NCBI RefSeq assembly: GCF_900163815.1
Contig: NZ_FUKO01000012.1
Coordinates: 124,001 to 188,000 of the forward strand
DNA: 64,000 nucleotides
Direction of reading: 5' to 3'
Source of the DNA: Microbacterium esteraromaticum
GTDB taxonomy: Bacteria > Actinomycetota > Actinomycetes > Actinomycetales > Microbacteriaceae
This document shows, one piece after another, positions 44,471-53,203 of this stretch; the stretch's first letter is position 1; every line of letters begins with the position of its first letter. Both the position numbers and the translations under genes were made by a program. The notes under the pieces were generated by a model. That model was not told where the DNA came from. It saw only the letters and a program-made list of their open reading frames with translations, and searched no databases.

Positions 44471-46219
44471 ATGAGCACACCCGTGGTCCTCCCCGCACTC
44501 GGGGAGAGCGTTACCGAGGGTACGGTCACTCGCTGGCTGAAGCAGGTCGGCGACACGGTGCAGGCGGATGAGGGCCTGCTCGAGATCTCGACCGACAAGG
44601 TCGACACCGAGATTCCCTCTCCGGTCAGCGGCGTCATCGAGGAGATCCTCGTGGCCGAAGACGACACCGTCGAGGTGGGCGCTCTGCTGGCCCGGATCGG
44701 CGATGGCAGTGCCGCACCGGCCGAAGACGACGCGCCCGCTGCAGAAGAGCCCGCCGCTGAGGAAGCCCCGGCCGAGGAATCACCGGCGGCAGAAGCCGCT
44801 CCGGCAGCGGAGGCCGCACCGGCTGAGGAAGAGGCAGCACCCGCGGCCGCTTCCGGCGACGCGACCGACGTCGTTCTCCCCGAACTCGGCGAGAGCGTCA
44901 CCGAGGGCACCGTCACCCGCTGGCTGAAGGAGATCGGCGACGATGTCGCTGTCGACGAGGCTCTGCTGGAGATCTCGACCGACAAGGTCGACACGGAGAT
45001 CCCCTCGCCCGTGGCGGGAACACTGCAGGAGATCCTCGCGGCCGAAGACGAGACCGTCGCCGTCGGCGCTGTCCTCGCTCGGATCGGCTCCGGAGCTGCT
45101 CCCGCAAAGGACGCTCCCGCGAAGGAGACTGCCACCGAGGAAGCACCGGCGAAAGAAGAGCCCGCTGCCGAGGCTCCGGCCAAGGAAGCACCTGCGGAGA
45201 AGGCTCCGGCCCAGGACGCACCTGCGGAGAAGGCTGCGGCTGTCGAAGCCCCGGCACCGCGTGCCGTGGGCGCACCAGCTTCAACCGACAAGCCTGCAGA
45301 GCCCGAGTCCGACTCGCTGTACGTGACACCCCTGGTGCGCCGCCTGGCCAACCAGCAGGGGATCGACCTCGCTTCGGTGAAGGGCACTGGCGTGGGTGGC
45401 CGCATCCGCAAGGAAGACGTGCTGAAGGCTGCGGAGACGAAGGCGCAGGCTCCGGCCGATGCCGCCACATCCGCACCGGCACCGGCACCGCTGGAGGTCT
45501 CGCCGCTGCGCGGAACCACCCAGCCGATGTCGCGCCTGCGCAAGGTCGTCTCCGAGCGTGCCGTCGCATCGATGCAGCAGACGGCGCAGCTGACCACGTT
45601 CGTCGAGGTCGACGTCACCAAGCTTGCGGCGTACCGCACCGCGAACAAGGATGCGTTCCAGCAGAAGACCGGCGACAAGCTCTCGTTCCTGCCGTTCTTC
45701 ACGCTCGCCGCTGCCGAGGCGCTGCAGGCCTTCCCGGTCGTCAACGCGACCGTCGATGGCAACAAGATCGTCTACCCGGCAAGCGAGAACATCTCGATCG
45801 CGGTGGACACCGAGCGAGGTCTGCTCACGCCGGTCGTGCGCGACGCGGCGACGAAGAACCTCGCTGAGCTGGCTCACGAGATCGCTGATCTGGCTGCTCG
45901 TACCCGCGATAACAAGCTCAAGCCCGACGAGCTGGCCGGGGGCACGTTCACCGTGACCAACACCGGCTCACGTGGTGCGCTGTTCGACACGCCGCTGGTG
46001 TTCCTGCCGCAGTCGGCGATCCTCGGGACGGGTGTCGTCTTCAAGCGCCCGGGTGTTGTCACAGTCGACGGTGTCGACGCCATCGCGGTGCGTTCGTACG
46101 TCTACCTGGCGATCTCGTACGATCACCGGATCATCGACGGTGCGGATGCTGCGCGCTTCCTCGGTGCCATCAAGGATCGACTCGAGAACGCGAACTTCGC
46201 GGCTCAGCTGGGCATCTGA
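44471..46219 (+). CDS. sucB: 2-oxoacid dehydrogenase E2 (dihydrolipoamide succinyltransferase type)
   Basis: A 582-residue acyltransferase with two N-terminal lipoyl domains (lipoylated Lys43 and Lys172, each in [10 protein letters not shown]), linked and followed by Ala/Pro/Glu/Lys-rich linkers. A peripheral subunit-binding domain lies near 280-315 ([17 protein letters not shown]...GTGVGGRI). The catalytic domain occupies about 345-582 and ends in [15 protein letters not shown] with His and Asp. It transfers the acyl group to CoA. No E1 gene is in the window. AAGGAG precedes the ATG. The annotation as succinyl- rather than acetyltransferase is by similarity. Confidence 0.9.
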   Translation: MSTPVVLPALGESVTEGTVTRWLKQVGDTVQADEGLLEISTDKVDTEIPSPVSGVIEEILVAEDDTVEVGALLARIGDGSAAPAEDDAPAAEEPAAEEAPAEESPAAEAAPAAEAAPAEEEAAPAAASGDATDVVLPELGESVTEGTVTRWLKEIGDDVAVDEALLEISTDKVDTEIPSPVAGTLQEILAAEDETVAVGAVLARIGSGAAPAKDAPAKETATEEAPAKEEPAAEAPAKEAPAEKAPAQDAPAEKAAAVEAPAPRAVGAPASTDKPAEPESDSLYVTPLVRRLANQQGIDLASVKGTGVGGRIRKEDVLKAAETKAQAPADAATSAPAPAPLEVSPLRGTTQPMSRLRKVVSERAVASMQQTAQLTTFVEVDVTKLAAYRTANKDAFQQKTGDKLSFLPFFTLAAAEALQAFPVVNATVDGNKIVYPASENISIAVDTERGLLTPVVRDAATKNLAELAHEIADLAARTRDNKLKPDELAGGTFTVTNTGSRGALFDTPLVFLPQSAILGTGVVFKRPGVVTVDGVDAIAVRSYVYLAISYDHRIIDGADAARFLGAIKDRLENANFAAQLGI

Positions 46220-46225
46220 CCCCGT

Positions 46226-47656
46226 TCAGCCCTGTGCCGGTGGCTGGTCCACGACGTCATACACGTCGCGTACCAGCCATTTCTCGTTCTGGCGGCTGAG
46301 CACGAGCATCTGCTCGCCCTGCTCCGCCGTCGAGACGAGCCGCACGACAGCGATGTCACCGTAGTCTTCGATCGGAATGATCTTGCGGCCCTCGGGGCTG
46401 CGCGCCAGGCGCTCCAGAACGATCTCCCCCGCCCCATCGACGACTGCCTGCGCACACCGCATGTCCTCGTGCGCAGCGCAGTCCGCTATCCCTGCCAGGA
46501 GCACGGTGACTATCTGCTGCACCGAGCCGTCGACGAGGTCGTCGTCGTCGTGTGGAGCCGGATCCGGCTCGCGCTCGGCGGGAGTCTCCGGTGCAGACGC
46601 CGGAACCTCGCTCTTCGGCGTCTGCTGCGGCGCGTTCTTCGGCTCCGTCGTCGGTTCAAGCCCCGCGCCGGTCTGAGCGCTCTGCGCCGCCGAATCGGTG
46701 CTGCGTGTGTCCTCCATCGCCGAAGAGTCCTCACCGCCCCCGGGCCACAGCAGACCGCCCAGGAGCACCACGGCGGCCGCCGCAGCGCCGACCAGCAGCA
46801 TCCGCCCACGTCCGGCCTTCTCCGGTGCCGTACGGCCCGCCCCAGCATCGGTCTTCGACTTTCGTGCTGTCTCACTGTGGTTGCGCGGTGGCCTGTGGCG
46901 CGGCATGCGCTCGCGCACCCGCTCGAGAAGCTCGCCCCCGAGTTCCACCGCAAGCTGGCGAAGACCGCGACGCTCTGCGAGCAGCTGCGTGTCTTCAGGC
47001 ATTCTCGCCCGGTGCAGCGGAATCGCGGCGACGCGCTCAGGCGGATAGACCTCCCGCTCCAATGCACGCGGTGAAGCCAGCTCCGTGAGCTCGCGCTCCC
47101 AGGTATCCGTCGAGCGAAGGACCACCCGCCGGTCGGCGGTCGCACTGCCGATCTCTCCCAGCAGTCGCTCCAGCGCACGATCGGTGCATGCGCCCCGAAT
47201 ACGACCGACGATCTCACCAGTTGATGCAGCGCACGAACTGCCCTCACCGGGTACGAAAACAGGGCGGGACTCGTCAGTGAGCCACCAGCGCCCACGCACA
47301 TCACTGTCCTCGACTTCGAAGACGCCACGCAGCATGCTGCCGACCAGAGTGACCGTCTCTCCCGCACTGAGCGGGCGCTGTGCGGTTGCTCGACGTCCGA
47401 GGAAGGCTTCGACGGGTTCCACGCACCACGGCAGCAGCGCATCCAACCCGTCCCTGCGGCGCACGACGTCACGCACGCCGGCCACATGCTCGGCCGAGGC
47501 GTGCGTCCACAGCGTGTCAGACGTGCCCGCAGCGTCCACGCGCACGCGCATCTGCTCGCCGTCGGTGACGAGCTCGCCTGCGAACGCGGACTCGCGTCCA
47601 TCCAGATGACGGATCCCCCGATGTGCTCCCGGAATCAGCGCTGTGGTGTCGTCCAT
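46226..47656 (-). CDS. Unknown protein with one central membrane segment
   Basis: A 476-residue protein I do not recognise. Residues 1-250 are soluble and rich in Arg and Glu (RGIRHLDGRESAFAGELV at the start). A basic stretch with Pro and Arg precedes one membrane helix (MLLVGAAAAAVVLLGGLLW, near 285-305). Then comes a low-complexity Ser/Thr/Pro/Glu linker and a conserved-looking C-terminal domain from about 385 (QQIVTVLLAGIADCAAHEDMRCAQ). The topology suggests a cytoplasmic N-terminus and an extracytoplasmic C-terminal domain. The ATG at 47656 has GGAG 2 bases upstream. It converges with the E2 gene. Confidence 0.7.
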   Translation of the reverse strand: MDDTTALIPGAHRGIRHLDGRESAFAGELVTDGEQMRVRVDAAGTSDTLWTHASAEHVAGVRDVVRRRDGLDALLPWCVEPVEAFLGRRATAQRPLSAGETVTLVGSMLRGVFEVEDSDVRGRWWLTDESRPVFVPGEGSSCAASTGEIVGRIRGACTDRALERLLGEIGSATADRRVVLRSTDTWERELTELASPRALEREVYPPERVAAIPLHRARMPEDTQLLAERRGLRQLAVELGGELLERVRERMPRHRPPRNHSETARKSKTDAGAGRTAPEKAGRGRMLLVGAAAAAVVLLGGLLWPGGGEDSSAMEDTRSTDSAAQSAQTGAGLEPTTEPKNAPQQTPKSEVPASAPETPAEREPDPAPHDDDDLVDGSVQQIVTVLLAGIADCAAHEDMRCAQAVVDGAGEIVLERLARSPEGRKIIPIEDYGDIAVVRLVSTAEQGEQMLVLSRQNEKWLVRDVYDVVDQPPAQG

Positions 47657-47766
47657 GGCTCCATGACAGCGCACCGGGCGGGCGCGAAGCGTGCTGTGGC
47701 CGAGAATCGGGGAGAAGTCAGAGCAATCGCGCAGATGTGCAGAACGAACGAGGCCCGATCACTCGG

Positions 47767-47772
47767 TAGGCT
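47767..47772 (+). promoter_or_regulatory. -10 box (TAGGCT) before the DUF4191 gene
   Basis: TAGGCT lies 7 bases before the ATG at 47780; leaderless initiation is likely. Confidence 0.5.
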
Positions 47773-47779
47773 GGTAGGC

Positions 47780-48493
47780 ATGGCAAAGCGTGCTCCCGAT
47801 ACTGAGAAGCGTCCCGGCTTCTTCTCCCAGATCCGTTCCCTGTTCCGCTTCACCCGGGACGTCTACGGCTGGCTTCCCTGGGCGCAGATCGCGATCCTCA
47901 TCGCCGGTGTGCTCATCGGACTCATCCTGGGTTTCGTCATCGGCGGCGGAATCAATGCTCTCTCGCTCGTCCTCTGGGGTTTCACCGGCCTCATGTTCGG
48001 CATCCTCGGGGCGATGTTCCTGATGACCAGGCTGTCGACGAAGGCCATGTACGCGAAGATCGACGGCACTCCGGGCGCGGTCGGGCATGTGCTCTCCACC
48101 AGCCTCGGGCGCAGCTGGCAGGCGTCTGACACCCCCGTCGGCATCAACCCCAAGACGCAGGAAGCCGTGTACCGCACCATCGGTCGTGGCGGCATCGCGG
48201 TCGTCGGCGAGGGCAGCCGGGGCCGACTGACCCGGCTGGTCAACGAGGAGCGCCAGAAGGCGCAGCGCGTCGCACACGGTGTACCGGTGACAGTGATCTA
48301 CGTCGGTCACGGCGATGACGATGTCGCGATCTCAGATCTTTCCAAAACGATCAAGAAGCTTCCCAAGGCGATCGACAAGGCCACGATGGCGGCGGTCATC
48401 CGCCGGGTCGAGTCGGTCTCGCAGTCGCTCTCCTCGCTGCCGATCCCGAAGGGCATCGACCCCACCAAGGTTCGCGCGCAGCGCCCGCGCTGA
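47780..48493 (+). CDS. DUF4191 domain-containing membrane protein
   Basis: A 237-residue protein with two close membrane helices (WAQIAILIAGVLIGLILGFVIGG and ALSLVLWGFTGLMFGILGAMFL, about 37-80) and a cytoplasmic C-terminal domain of about 150 residues that includes VYRTIGRGGIAVVGEGSRGRL. It belongs to DUF4191, conserved in actinobacteria, function unknown. A longer in-frame reading from 47486 lies over the divergent unknown gene and is not used. Confidence 0.85.
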   Translation: MAKRAPDTEKRPGFFSQIRSLFRFTRDVYGWLPWAQIAILIAGVLIGLILGFVIGGGINALSLVLWGFTGLMFGILGAMFLMTRLSTKAMYAKIDGTPGAVGHVLSTSLGRSWQASDTPVGINPKTQEAVYRTIGRGGIAVVGEGSRGRLTRLVNEERQKAQRVAHGVPVTVIYVGHGDDDVAISDLSKTIKKLPKAIDKATMAAVIRRVESVSQSLSSLPIPKGIDPTKVRAQRPR

Positions 48494-48515
48494 GCGCGGC
48501 GCAGTATCCGCTCAA

Positions 48516-48550
48516 CAGAACGGCCCCTCTCATCGAGAGGGGCCGTTCTG
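48516..48550. terminator. Bidirectional hairpin terminator
   Basis: Arms 48516-48531 and 48535-48550 form a perfect 16-base-pair stem around the loop ATC. It lies between the convergent DUF4191 and RimK-like genes. Confidence 0.8.
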
Positions 48551-48566
48551 CGTCAGTCGTTGAAGT

Positions 48567-49757
48567 TCACTGGTCGCCCAGGGGCACCTTCGGCAGTCGA
48601 CGCACGCGAGGACGCCGTCGCCGCTTCTCCGGGATCATCGTGCGCATCTCCTCGAGCTTGCCGAAGCAGAGCAGCCGGTCCTCTGCCTCGAGCACGACAT
48701 GCTTTCGCGGGTTGGGGATGACACTCACGCCTCGGTGCAGGGTGAGCACGGTGATATCGCGATCCCACAGACCGAGATCCCCGAGTTTCATGCCCACCTG
48801 CTCAGAACCCGAGGGGAAACCCAGCTCGGCGACCCCATATCCGGTGGATACGCTGAGTCGCTGACGAACATCGATATCGGGGAAAGCGACCTGATTCGCG
48901 ATGTAGTCGACGATCGCGCCGGCGACGTCGAGGTTCGTCGCCGCTTCGATGCCCTGCAGTCCCGGTGACGAATTCACCTCCATGACGAGCGGGCCGTCAT
49001 CGCTTTCGAGCATGTCGACACCGGCGACGCGCAGTCCCATGATCTGGGCCGACCGCACCGCTGTCTGCTCGTAGACCGGGTCGAGCGCGACGGGCTCGAC
49101 GCGTCCGCCGCGGTGCACGTTCGAGCGGAACTCATCGCCTTCCGCCACCCGCCGCATCGCCGCGACGACACGATCGCCGACGACGAGCGCGCGGATGTCA
49201 CGGCCACGACTCTCAGCGATGAATTTCTGAATCAGCACGTTCTGGTTCGTCGAGTGCAGCGTCTCGATGATCGCCTCGGCGACCTTGACCTGCGGAGCAA
49301 GGATGACGCCGATGCCCTGGGTGCCCTCGAGGAGCTTGATGACGACGGGTGCTCCACCGACGCGCTCGATCGCCGGACGCACATCGGCGCGGTTGCGCAC
49401 GAAGGCGGTCGGCGGCATGGCGATGTTGTGTCGGGAGAGGATCTGGTTCGCGCGCAGCTTGTCACGCGCGCTGGAGATGCCGGCAGCCGTGTTCGGCGTG
49501 TACACGTCCATCTGCTCGAACTGACGCACGACGGCGGTGCCGAAGTACGTGATCGAGTTGCCGATCCGGGGCAGGATCGCGTCGTACTCGCTGAGCTGTT
49601 TGCCACGGAAGAACAGATCCGGTGCCTCGGCGGTGAGGTCGATGGCGAAGCGGAGCGTGTTGAGCACCTTGACGTTGTGCCCACGCTGCTGTGCGGCAGC
49701 GCGAAGACGCTGCGTGGAGTACGACTGCGGTGCCCGCGAGAGGACGGCGATCTTCAC
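48567..49757 (-). CDS. rimK: RimK-like ATP-grasp glutamate ligase fused to a C-terminal RCK_C (TrkA_C) domain
   Basis: A 396-residue protein. Residues 1-290 are a RimK ATP-grasp ligase (KIAVLSRAP, APVVIKLLEGTQGIGVILA, VMEVNSSPGLQGIEAAT near 262). RimK adds L-glutamate to protein C-termini, classically ribosomal protein S6. Residues 305-375 resemble the regulatory ligand-binding RCK_C domain of potassium channels and transporters (VAELGFPSGSEQVG, RDITVLTLHRG, LLCFGKLEEM). A basic tail RRRRPRVRRLPK follows. The start is GTG with AGGA 9 bases upstream. It is divergent from a RimB-like protease gene 25 bases away. Confidence 0.85.
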   Translation of the reverse strand: MKIAVLSRAPQSYSTQRLRAAAQQRGHNVKVLNTLRFAIDLTAEAPDLFFRGKQLSEYDAILPRIGNSITYFGTAVVRQFEQMDVYTPNTAAGISSARDKLRANQILSRHNIAMPPTAFVRNRADVRPAIERVGGAPVVIKLLEGTQGIGVILAPQVKVAEAIIETLHSTNQNVLIQKFIAESRGRDIRALVVGDRVVAAMRRVAEGDEFRSNVHRGGRVEPVALDPVYEQTAVRSAQIMGLRVAGVDMLESDDGPLVMEVNSSPGLQGIEAATNLDVAGAIVDYIANQVAFPDIDVRQRLSVSTGYGVAELGFPSGSEQVGMKLGDLGLWDRDITVLTLHRGVSVIPNPRKHVVLEAEDRLLCFGKLEEMRTMIPEKRRRRPRVRRLPKVPLGDQ

Positions 49758-49782
49758 AGAATTTTCCTGCCAGGATGTAGGG

Positions 49783-50262
49783 GTGAATCGGTCCTCTCAT
49801 TCAAACACGTCGACAGGGTGGCGGGAGTGGGTTGCGCTGCCCGATCTGGGCGTGGACTGGATCAAGGCGAAGATCGACACCGGCGCGCGCACATCGTCTC
49901 TGCATGCCTTCGACGTGCAGGAGTTCACCCGCGATGGCGCCGATTGGGTGCGCTTCGCTGTGCATCCCTGGCAGGACACGCAGGAAGACGAGGTCATTCA
50001 CGAGTGCCCGGTATTCGATCGGCGCGCGGTGCGCAGCTCCTCCGGCCACGCGGAGGATCGCCTCGTCGTCAAGATGCTCCTCAGACTGGTCGGCGAAGAG
50101 GTCGATGCCGAGATCTCCCTCACCAATCGTGACGAGATGGGCTTTCGGATGCTGATCGGCCGCGAGGCACTGCGGCGCGGGTTCATCGTCGACCCGGCCA
50201 GGTCGTTCCTCGGCGGGCGCGCGCCCCGTGAGGCCCGCCGCCGCAACCGCGGCAAGGCCTAG
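49783..50262 (+). CDS. RimB-like retropepsin-fold ("ATP-dependent zinc") protease
   Basis: A 159-residue protein of the family long named ATP-dependent zinc protease, now seen as retropepsin-like. The active-site-like motif is [13 protein letters not shown] (about 28-40), and the C-terminal part has [21 protein letters not shown]. In Pseudomonas the RimB protein works with RimK to reset glutamylation of S6. The divergent neighbour here is a RimK protein, which supports that pairing. The GTG at 49783 is favoured over upstream frames, which are antisense to rimK. Confidence 0.8.
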   Translation: MNRSSHSNTSTGWREWVALPDLGVDWIKAKIDTGARTSSLHAFDVQEFTRDGADWVRFAVHPWQDTQEDEVIHECPVFDRRAVRSSSGHAEDRLVVKMLLRLVGEEVDAEISLTNRDEMGFRMLIGREALRRGFIVDPARSFLGGRAPREARRRNRGKA

Positions 50263-50276
50263 CGAAGCCGGTTCTG

Positions 50277-50693
50277 TCAGGCTCGGATGAGCACGGTGCC
50301 AGCGGCTTTGTCATGCAGACCGCGCTGATCGGCATCCCAGATCACCGCAGGAATGACGACCAGCAGCAGCAGAGTGCGCACGATCGGACGCCACAGTCCG
50401 ACCCAGCCACCACCGAGCCGGACGAGACGCATGCCCAGCATGCGATGGCCCGGGCTGCCCCCTGCGGTCGGGATGAAGACGATCTGCAGCACGGCGAAAA
50501 CCATCATCGGCGCGAACTGACGCCACCCCGCCTCGCCCGGCAGCGCGAACTGGTCGTAGCCGAGGAACCCGACGGCGATGATGGTCGCGGCGACATAGTC
50601 GATCAGCAGAGCACCGATCCGGCGGCCGGGTCGAGCGACGCTGCGAGGTCCGGTCGCGGGCAGGCCAAGACGTTCGCCAGGGTACTCATTCAC
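50277..50693 (-). CDS. RDD-family membrane protein
   Basis: A 138-residue protein with the RDD layout: Arg and Asp in [16 protein letters not shown] (about 21-36), three hydrophobic segments ([40 protein letters not shown]) and a final [11 protein letters not shown] proteins are small membrane proteins of unclear transport role. It sits convergent to the protease gene and divergent from glnA, where it accompanies nitrogen genes in related genomes. Confidence 0.8.
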   Translation of the reverse strand: MNEYPGERLGLPATGPRSVARPGRRIGALLIDYVAATIIAVGFLGYDQFALPGEAGWRQFAPMMVFAVLQIVFIPTAGGSPGHRMLGMRLVRLGGGWVGLWRPIVRTLLLLVVIPAVIWDADQRGLHDKAAGTVLIRA

Positions 50694-50715
50694 CCGTCCA
50701 GCCTACCGATCACGC

Positions 50716-50753
50716 GTAACATGCCCGAAACACGAGCGACACCGCGGGGAAAC
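50716..50753 (+). promoter_or_regulatory. GlnR box upstream of glnA
   Basis: Four half-sites occur in exact register: GTAAC (50716-50720), GAAAC (50727-50731), GACAC (50738-50742) and GAAAC (50749-50753), each separated by 6 bases. This is the a1-b1-a2-b2 arrangement of the actinobacterial nitrogen regulator GlnR. A CATAAT box at 50762-50767 lies just downstream as the probable -10, so GlnR would sit at the -35 region and activate. Confidence 0.85.
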
Positions 50754-50810
50754 GCCGCCAGCATAATCTGCGTAAGGTTGATTGAACCGATACCCGATCA
50801 GGAGTCGTAC

Positions 50811-52235
50811 ATGTTCACAGATCCCGCAGAGGTCCTCCGCTATATCGAGGAGAACGACGTCAAGTTCCTCGACATCCGATTCACCGACCTTCCGGGGGTG
50901 CAGCAGCACTTCAACATCCCGGCGTCCACGGTGGACGAGGATTTCTTCCGTGACGGACAGCTCTTCGACGGTTCGTCGATCCGCGGATTCGCCAGCATCC
51001 ACGAATCCGACATGCAGCTGATCCCCGACGTCACCACCGCCTACGTCGACCCGTTCCGCGCGGCGAGCACGCTGGTGATGATCTTCGACATCTACAACCC
51101 GCGCACCGGCGAGATCTACAGCAAGGACCCCCGTCAGGTCGCCAAGAAGGCCGAGAAGTACCTCGTATCCACCGGCATCGCCGACACGGCGTTCTTCGCT
51201 CCTGAAGCGGAGTTCTACATCTTCGATGACGTGCGCTACTCGGTCACCGGCGGCGAGAGCTTCTACAAGATCGACTCCGAAGAGGCCGCCTGGAACTCGG
51301 GCCGCGAGGAGGAGGGCGGGAACCTCGCCAACAAGACGCCGTTCAAGGGCGGGTACTTCCCGGTCGCCCCGGTCGACAAGACCGCGGACCTGCGCGATGA
51401 CATGACCCTGCGCCTGATCGACGCAGGATTCCACCTGGAGCGGTCGCATCACGAGGTCGGCACGGCGGGTCAGCAGGAGATCAACTACCGTTTCGACACC
51501 ATGGTCCGCTCGGCCGACGACATCCTGAAGTTCAAGTACATCATCAAGAACACCGCCGAGGAGTGGGGCAAGACGGTCACCTTCATGCCGAAGCCGCTGT
51601 ACGGCGACAACGGCTCGGGCATGCACACCCACCAGTCGCTGTGGCTCGATGGCACGCCGCTGTTCTTCGACGAGGCGGGCTACGGCCAGTTGAGCGACAT
51701 CGCGCGCTGGTACATCGGCGGCCTGCTCAAGCACGCCAACGCTGTGCTCGCATTCACGAACCCGACGCTGAACAGCTACCACCGTCTGGTGAAGCACTAC
51801 GAGGCGCCGGTGAACCTCGCATACTCGGCCGGCAACCGCTCCGCGGCGATCCGGATCCCGCTGACGGGCTCGAACCCGAAGGCCAAGCGCATCGAGTTCC
51901 GGGTGCCGGATGCCTCCAGCAACCCGTATCTCGCCTTCGCCGCGCAGATGATGGCAGGTCTCGACGGCATCAAGAACCGCATCGAGCCGATGGAGCCCAT
52001 CGACAAGGACCTGTACGAGCTGCCCCCGGAGGAGGCCGCGAACATCCCGCAGGTGCCGAACTCTCTGCTGGACTCGCTGAACGCTCTGCGCGACGACCAC
52101 GACTTCCTGCTCGAAGGCGGCGTGTTCACCAAGGAGCTCATCGACACCTGGATCTCGTACAAGTACGAAGAGGAGATCCTGCCGATGGCGCAGCGCCCGC
52201 ACCCTTACGAGTTCGAGCTGTACTACGGCTGCTGA
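50811..52235 (+). CDS. glnA: Glutamine synthetase type I (adenylylation-controlled)
   Basis: A 474-residue type I-beta glutamine synthetase making glutamine from glutamate, ammonia and ATP. Motifs: FDGSSIRGF (about 50), [11 protein letters not shown] (about 130), [14 protein letters not shown] (about 263) and NRSAAIRIP (about 343). Tyr402 in DLYELPPEE is the adenylylation site used by GlnE, which is encoded nearby. A 25-residue insertion typical of the beta subtype is present. The ATG at 50811 has AGGAG 7 bases upstream, with a GlnR box above. A much longer reading frame from 50313 overlaps the RDD gene and is rejected. Confidence 0.96.
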   Translation: MFTDPAEVLRYIEENDVKFLDIRFTDLPGVQQHFNIPASTVDEDFFRDGQLFDGSSIRGFASIHESDMQLIPDVTTAYVDPFRAASTLVMIFDIYNPRTGEIYSKDPRQVAKKAEKYLVSTGIADTAFFAPEAEFYIFDDVRYSVTGGESFYKIDSEEAAWNSGREEEGGNLANKTPFKGGYFPVAPVDKTADLRDDMTLRLIDAGFHLERSHHEVGTAGQQEINYRFDTMVRSADDILKFKYIIKNTAEEWGKTVTFMPKPLYGDNGSGMHTHQSLWLDGTPLFFDEAGYGQLSDIARWYIGGLLKHANAVLAFTNPTLNSYHRLVKHYEAPVNLAYSAGNRSAAIRIPLTGSNPKAKRIEFRVPDASSNPYLAFAAQMMAGLDGIKNRIEPMEPIDKDLYELPPEEAANIPQVPNSLLDSLNALRDDHDFLLEGGVFTKELIDTWISYKYEEEILPMAQRPHPYEFELYYGC

Positions 52236-52238
52236 CGC

Positions 52239-53174
52239 TCAGCAGAAGACGCGGAGGGCGGCGGGCTGCACGCGCACGTGCAACTGAGAGACTTCGCCCG
52301 CTTCCTCTCCGTCGATCTCGAACGCGACCGGAGTGTCGATCGACACCTGCATCGCTGCACCGGAGAGATGCCGTGCGGAGTCGGTGCTGACGGTCGCCTC
52401 GGTGCCGCCCAGAACGCGGCGGATGCCGTTGTCCCACACCACGGTGCGCAGCGTCTCCATCCATTGCGCGGCATTGTCGGCACTGATGAGCAGAACATCC
52501 AGACGTCCGTCGTCGGGCACCGCGTCCGGCAGCAGTGTGACGCCGCCCTGAATGGCGCCGCAGTTGCCGATCAGCAGTGTGTGCCCGCTCAGCTGCTGCT
52601 GCTCGCCGTCATCGATGGCCAGTTCGAAGGTGACGCTCTCCGCGGCGGCGAAAGCTCGTCCCATCGCCTCGACGTAGGCCAGCCAGCCCGCTTTGTCCTT
52701 CAGGTCGTCGTCCGTCTCGGCGAGCATGTGCGCGTCGAGGCCGAAGCCGATCATCACGAGGAAGCCGGTCTCGTCGTTCTGCTCATCGGCGCGAACCCAG
52801 CCCATATCGATCTCGCGGTGCGAGCCTGCGGAGATCACCTGGAGAGCTCTCGGGATGCTGCCCAGCGGGATGCCGAGATTGCGGGCGAGCAGGTTCCCGG
52901 TGCCCTGCGGGATGATCCCCAGTGCCGGCGCATCGGGTGCGGCGGAGATCACCTCCGCGACGGTGCGCACAGTGCCGTCGCCTCCGACCGCGATCAGCAC
53001 CTCACATCCCGCAGCCACCCCTGCCTCCGCCATGGCGCGCCCGGGATCATCGGCGGTCGTCTCCCACCACAGCACCTCCGAGGCTTCTCCGAGCGCGGAC
53101 TCCACCGCCGCGCGCAGCCGCTTCTCGTTCACCTTGGTCGGATTCCAGACGATTCCCACACGGTTCGGCATCAT
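52239..53174 (-). CDS. Diacylglycerol kinase-family lipid kinase
   Basis: A 311-residue lipid kinase: GIVWNPTKVNEKRL (6-19), AVGGDGTVRTVAEV (about 63) and QGTGNLLARNLGIP (about 88). It is a paralogue of the kinase at 9930-10850 but differs in the QGTGNLLA motif, so the two probably act on different lipids. Two adjacent ATGs (53174, 53171) are possible, with AAGGGGA upstream. It lies between glnA and glnE. No functional tie to nitrogen is visible, and the convergent glnA stop is 3 bases away. Confidence 0.85.
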   Translation of the reverse strand: MMPNRVGIVWNPTKVNEKRLRAAVESALGEASEVLWWETTADDPGRAMAEAGVAAGCEVLIAVGGDGTVRTVAEVISAAPDAPALGIIPQGTGNLLARNLGIPLGSIPRALQVISAGSHREIDMGWVRADEQNDETGFLVMIGFGLDAHMLAETDDDLKDKAGWLAYVEAMGRAFAAAESVTFELAIDDGEQQQLSGHTLLIGNCGAIQGGVTLLPDAVPDDGRLDVLLISADNAAQWMETLRTVVWDNGIRRVLGGTEATVSTDSARHLSGAAMQVSIDTPVAFEIDGEEAGEVSQLHVRVQPAALRVFC

Positions 53175-53203
53175 GTTCCCCTTGCGTTGATGTGCGGGCG
53201 CTC

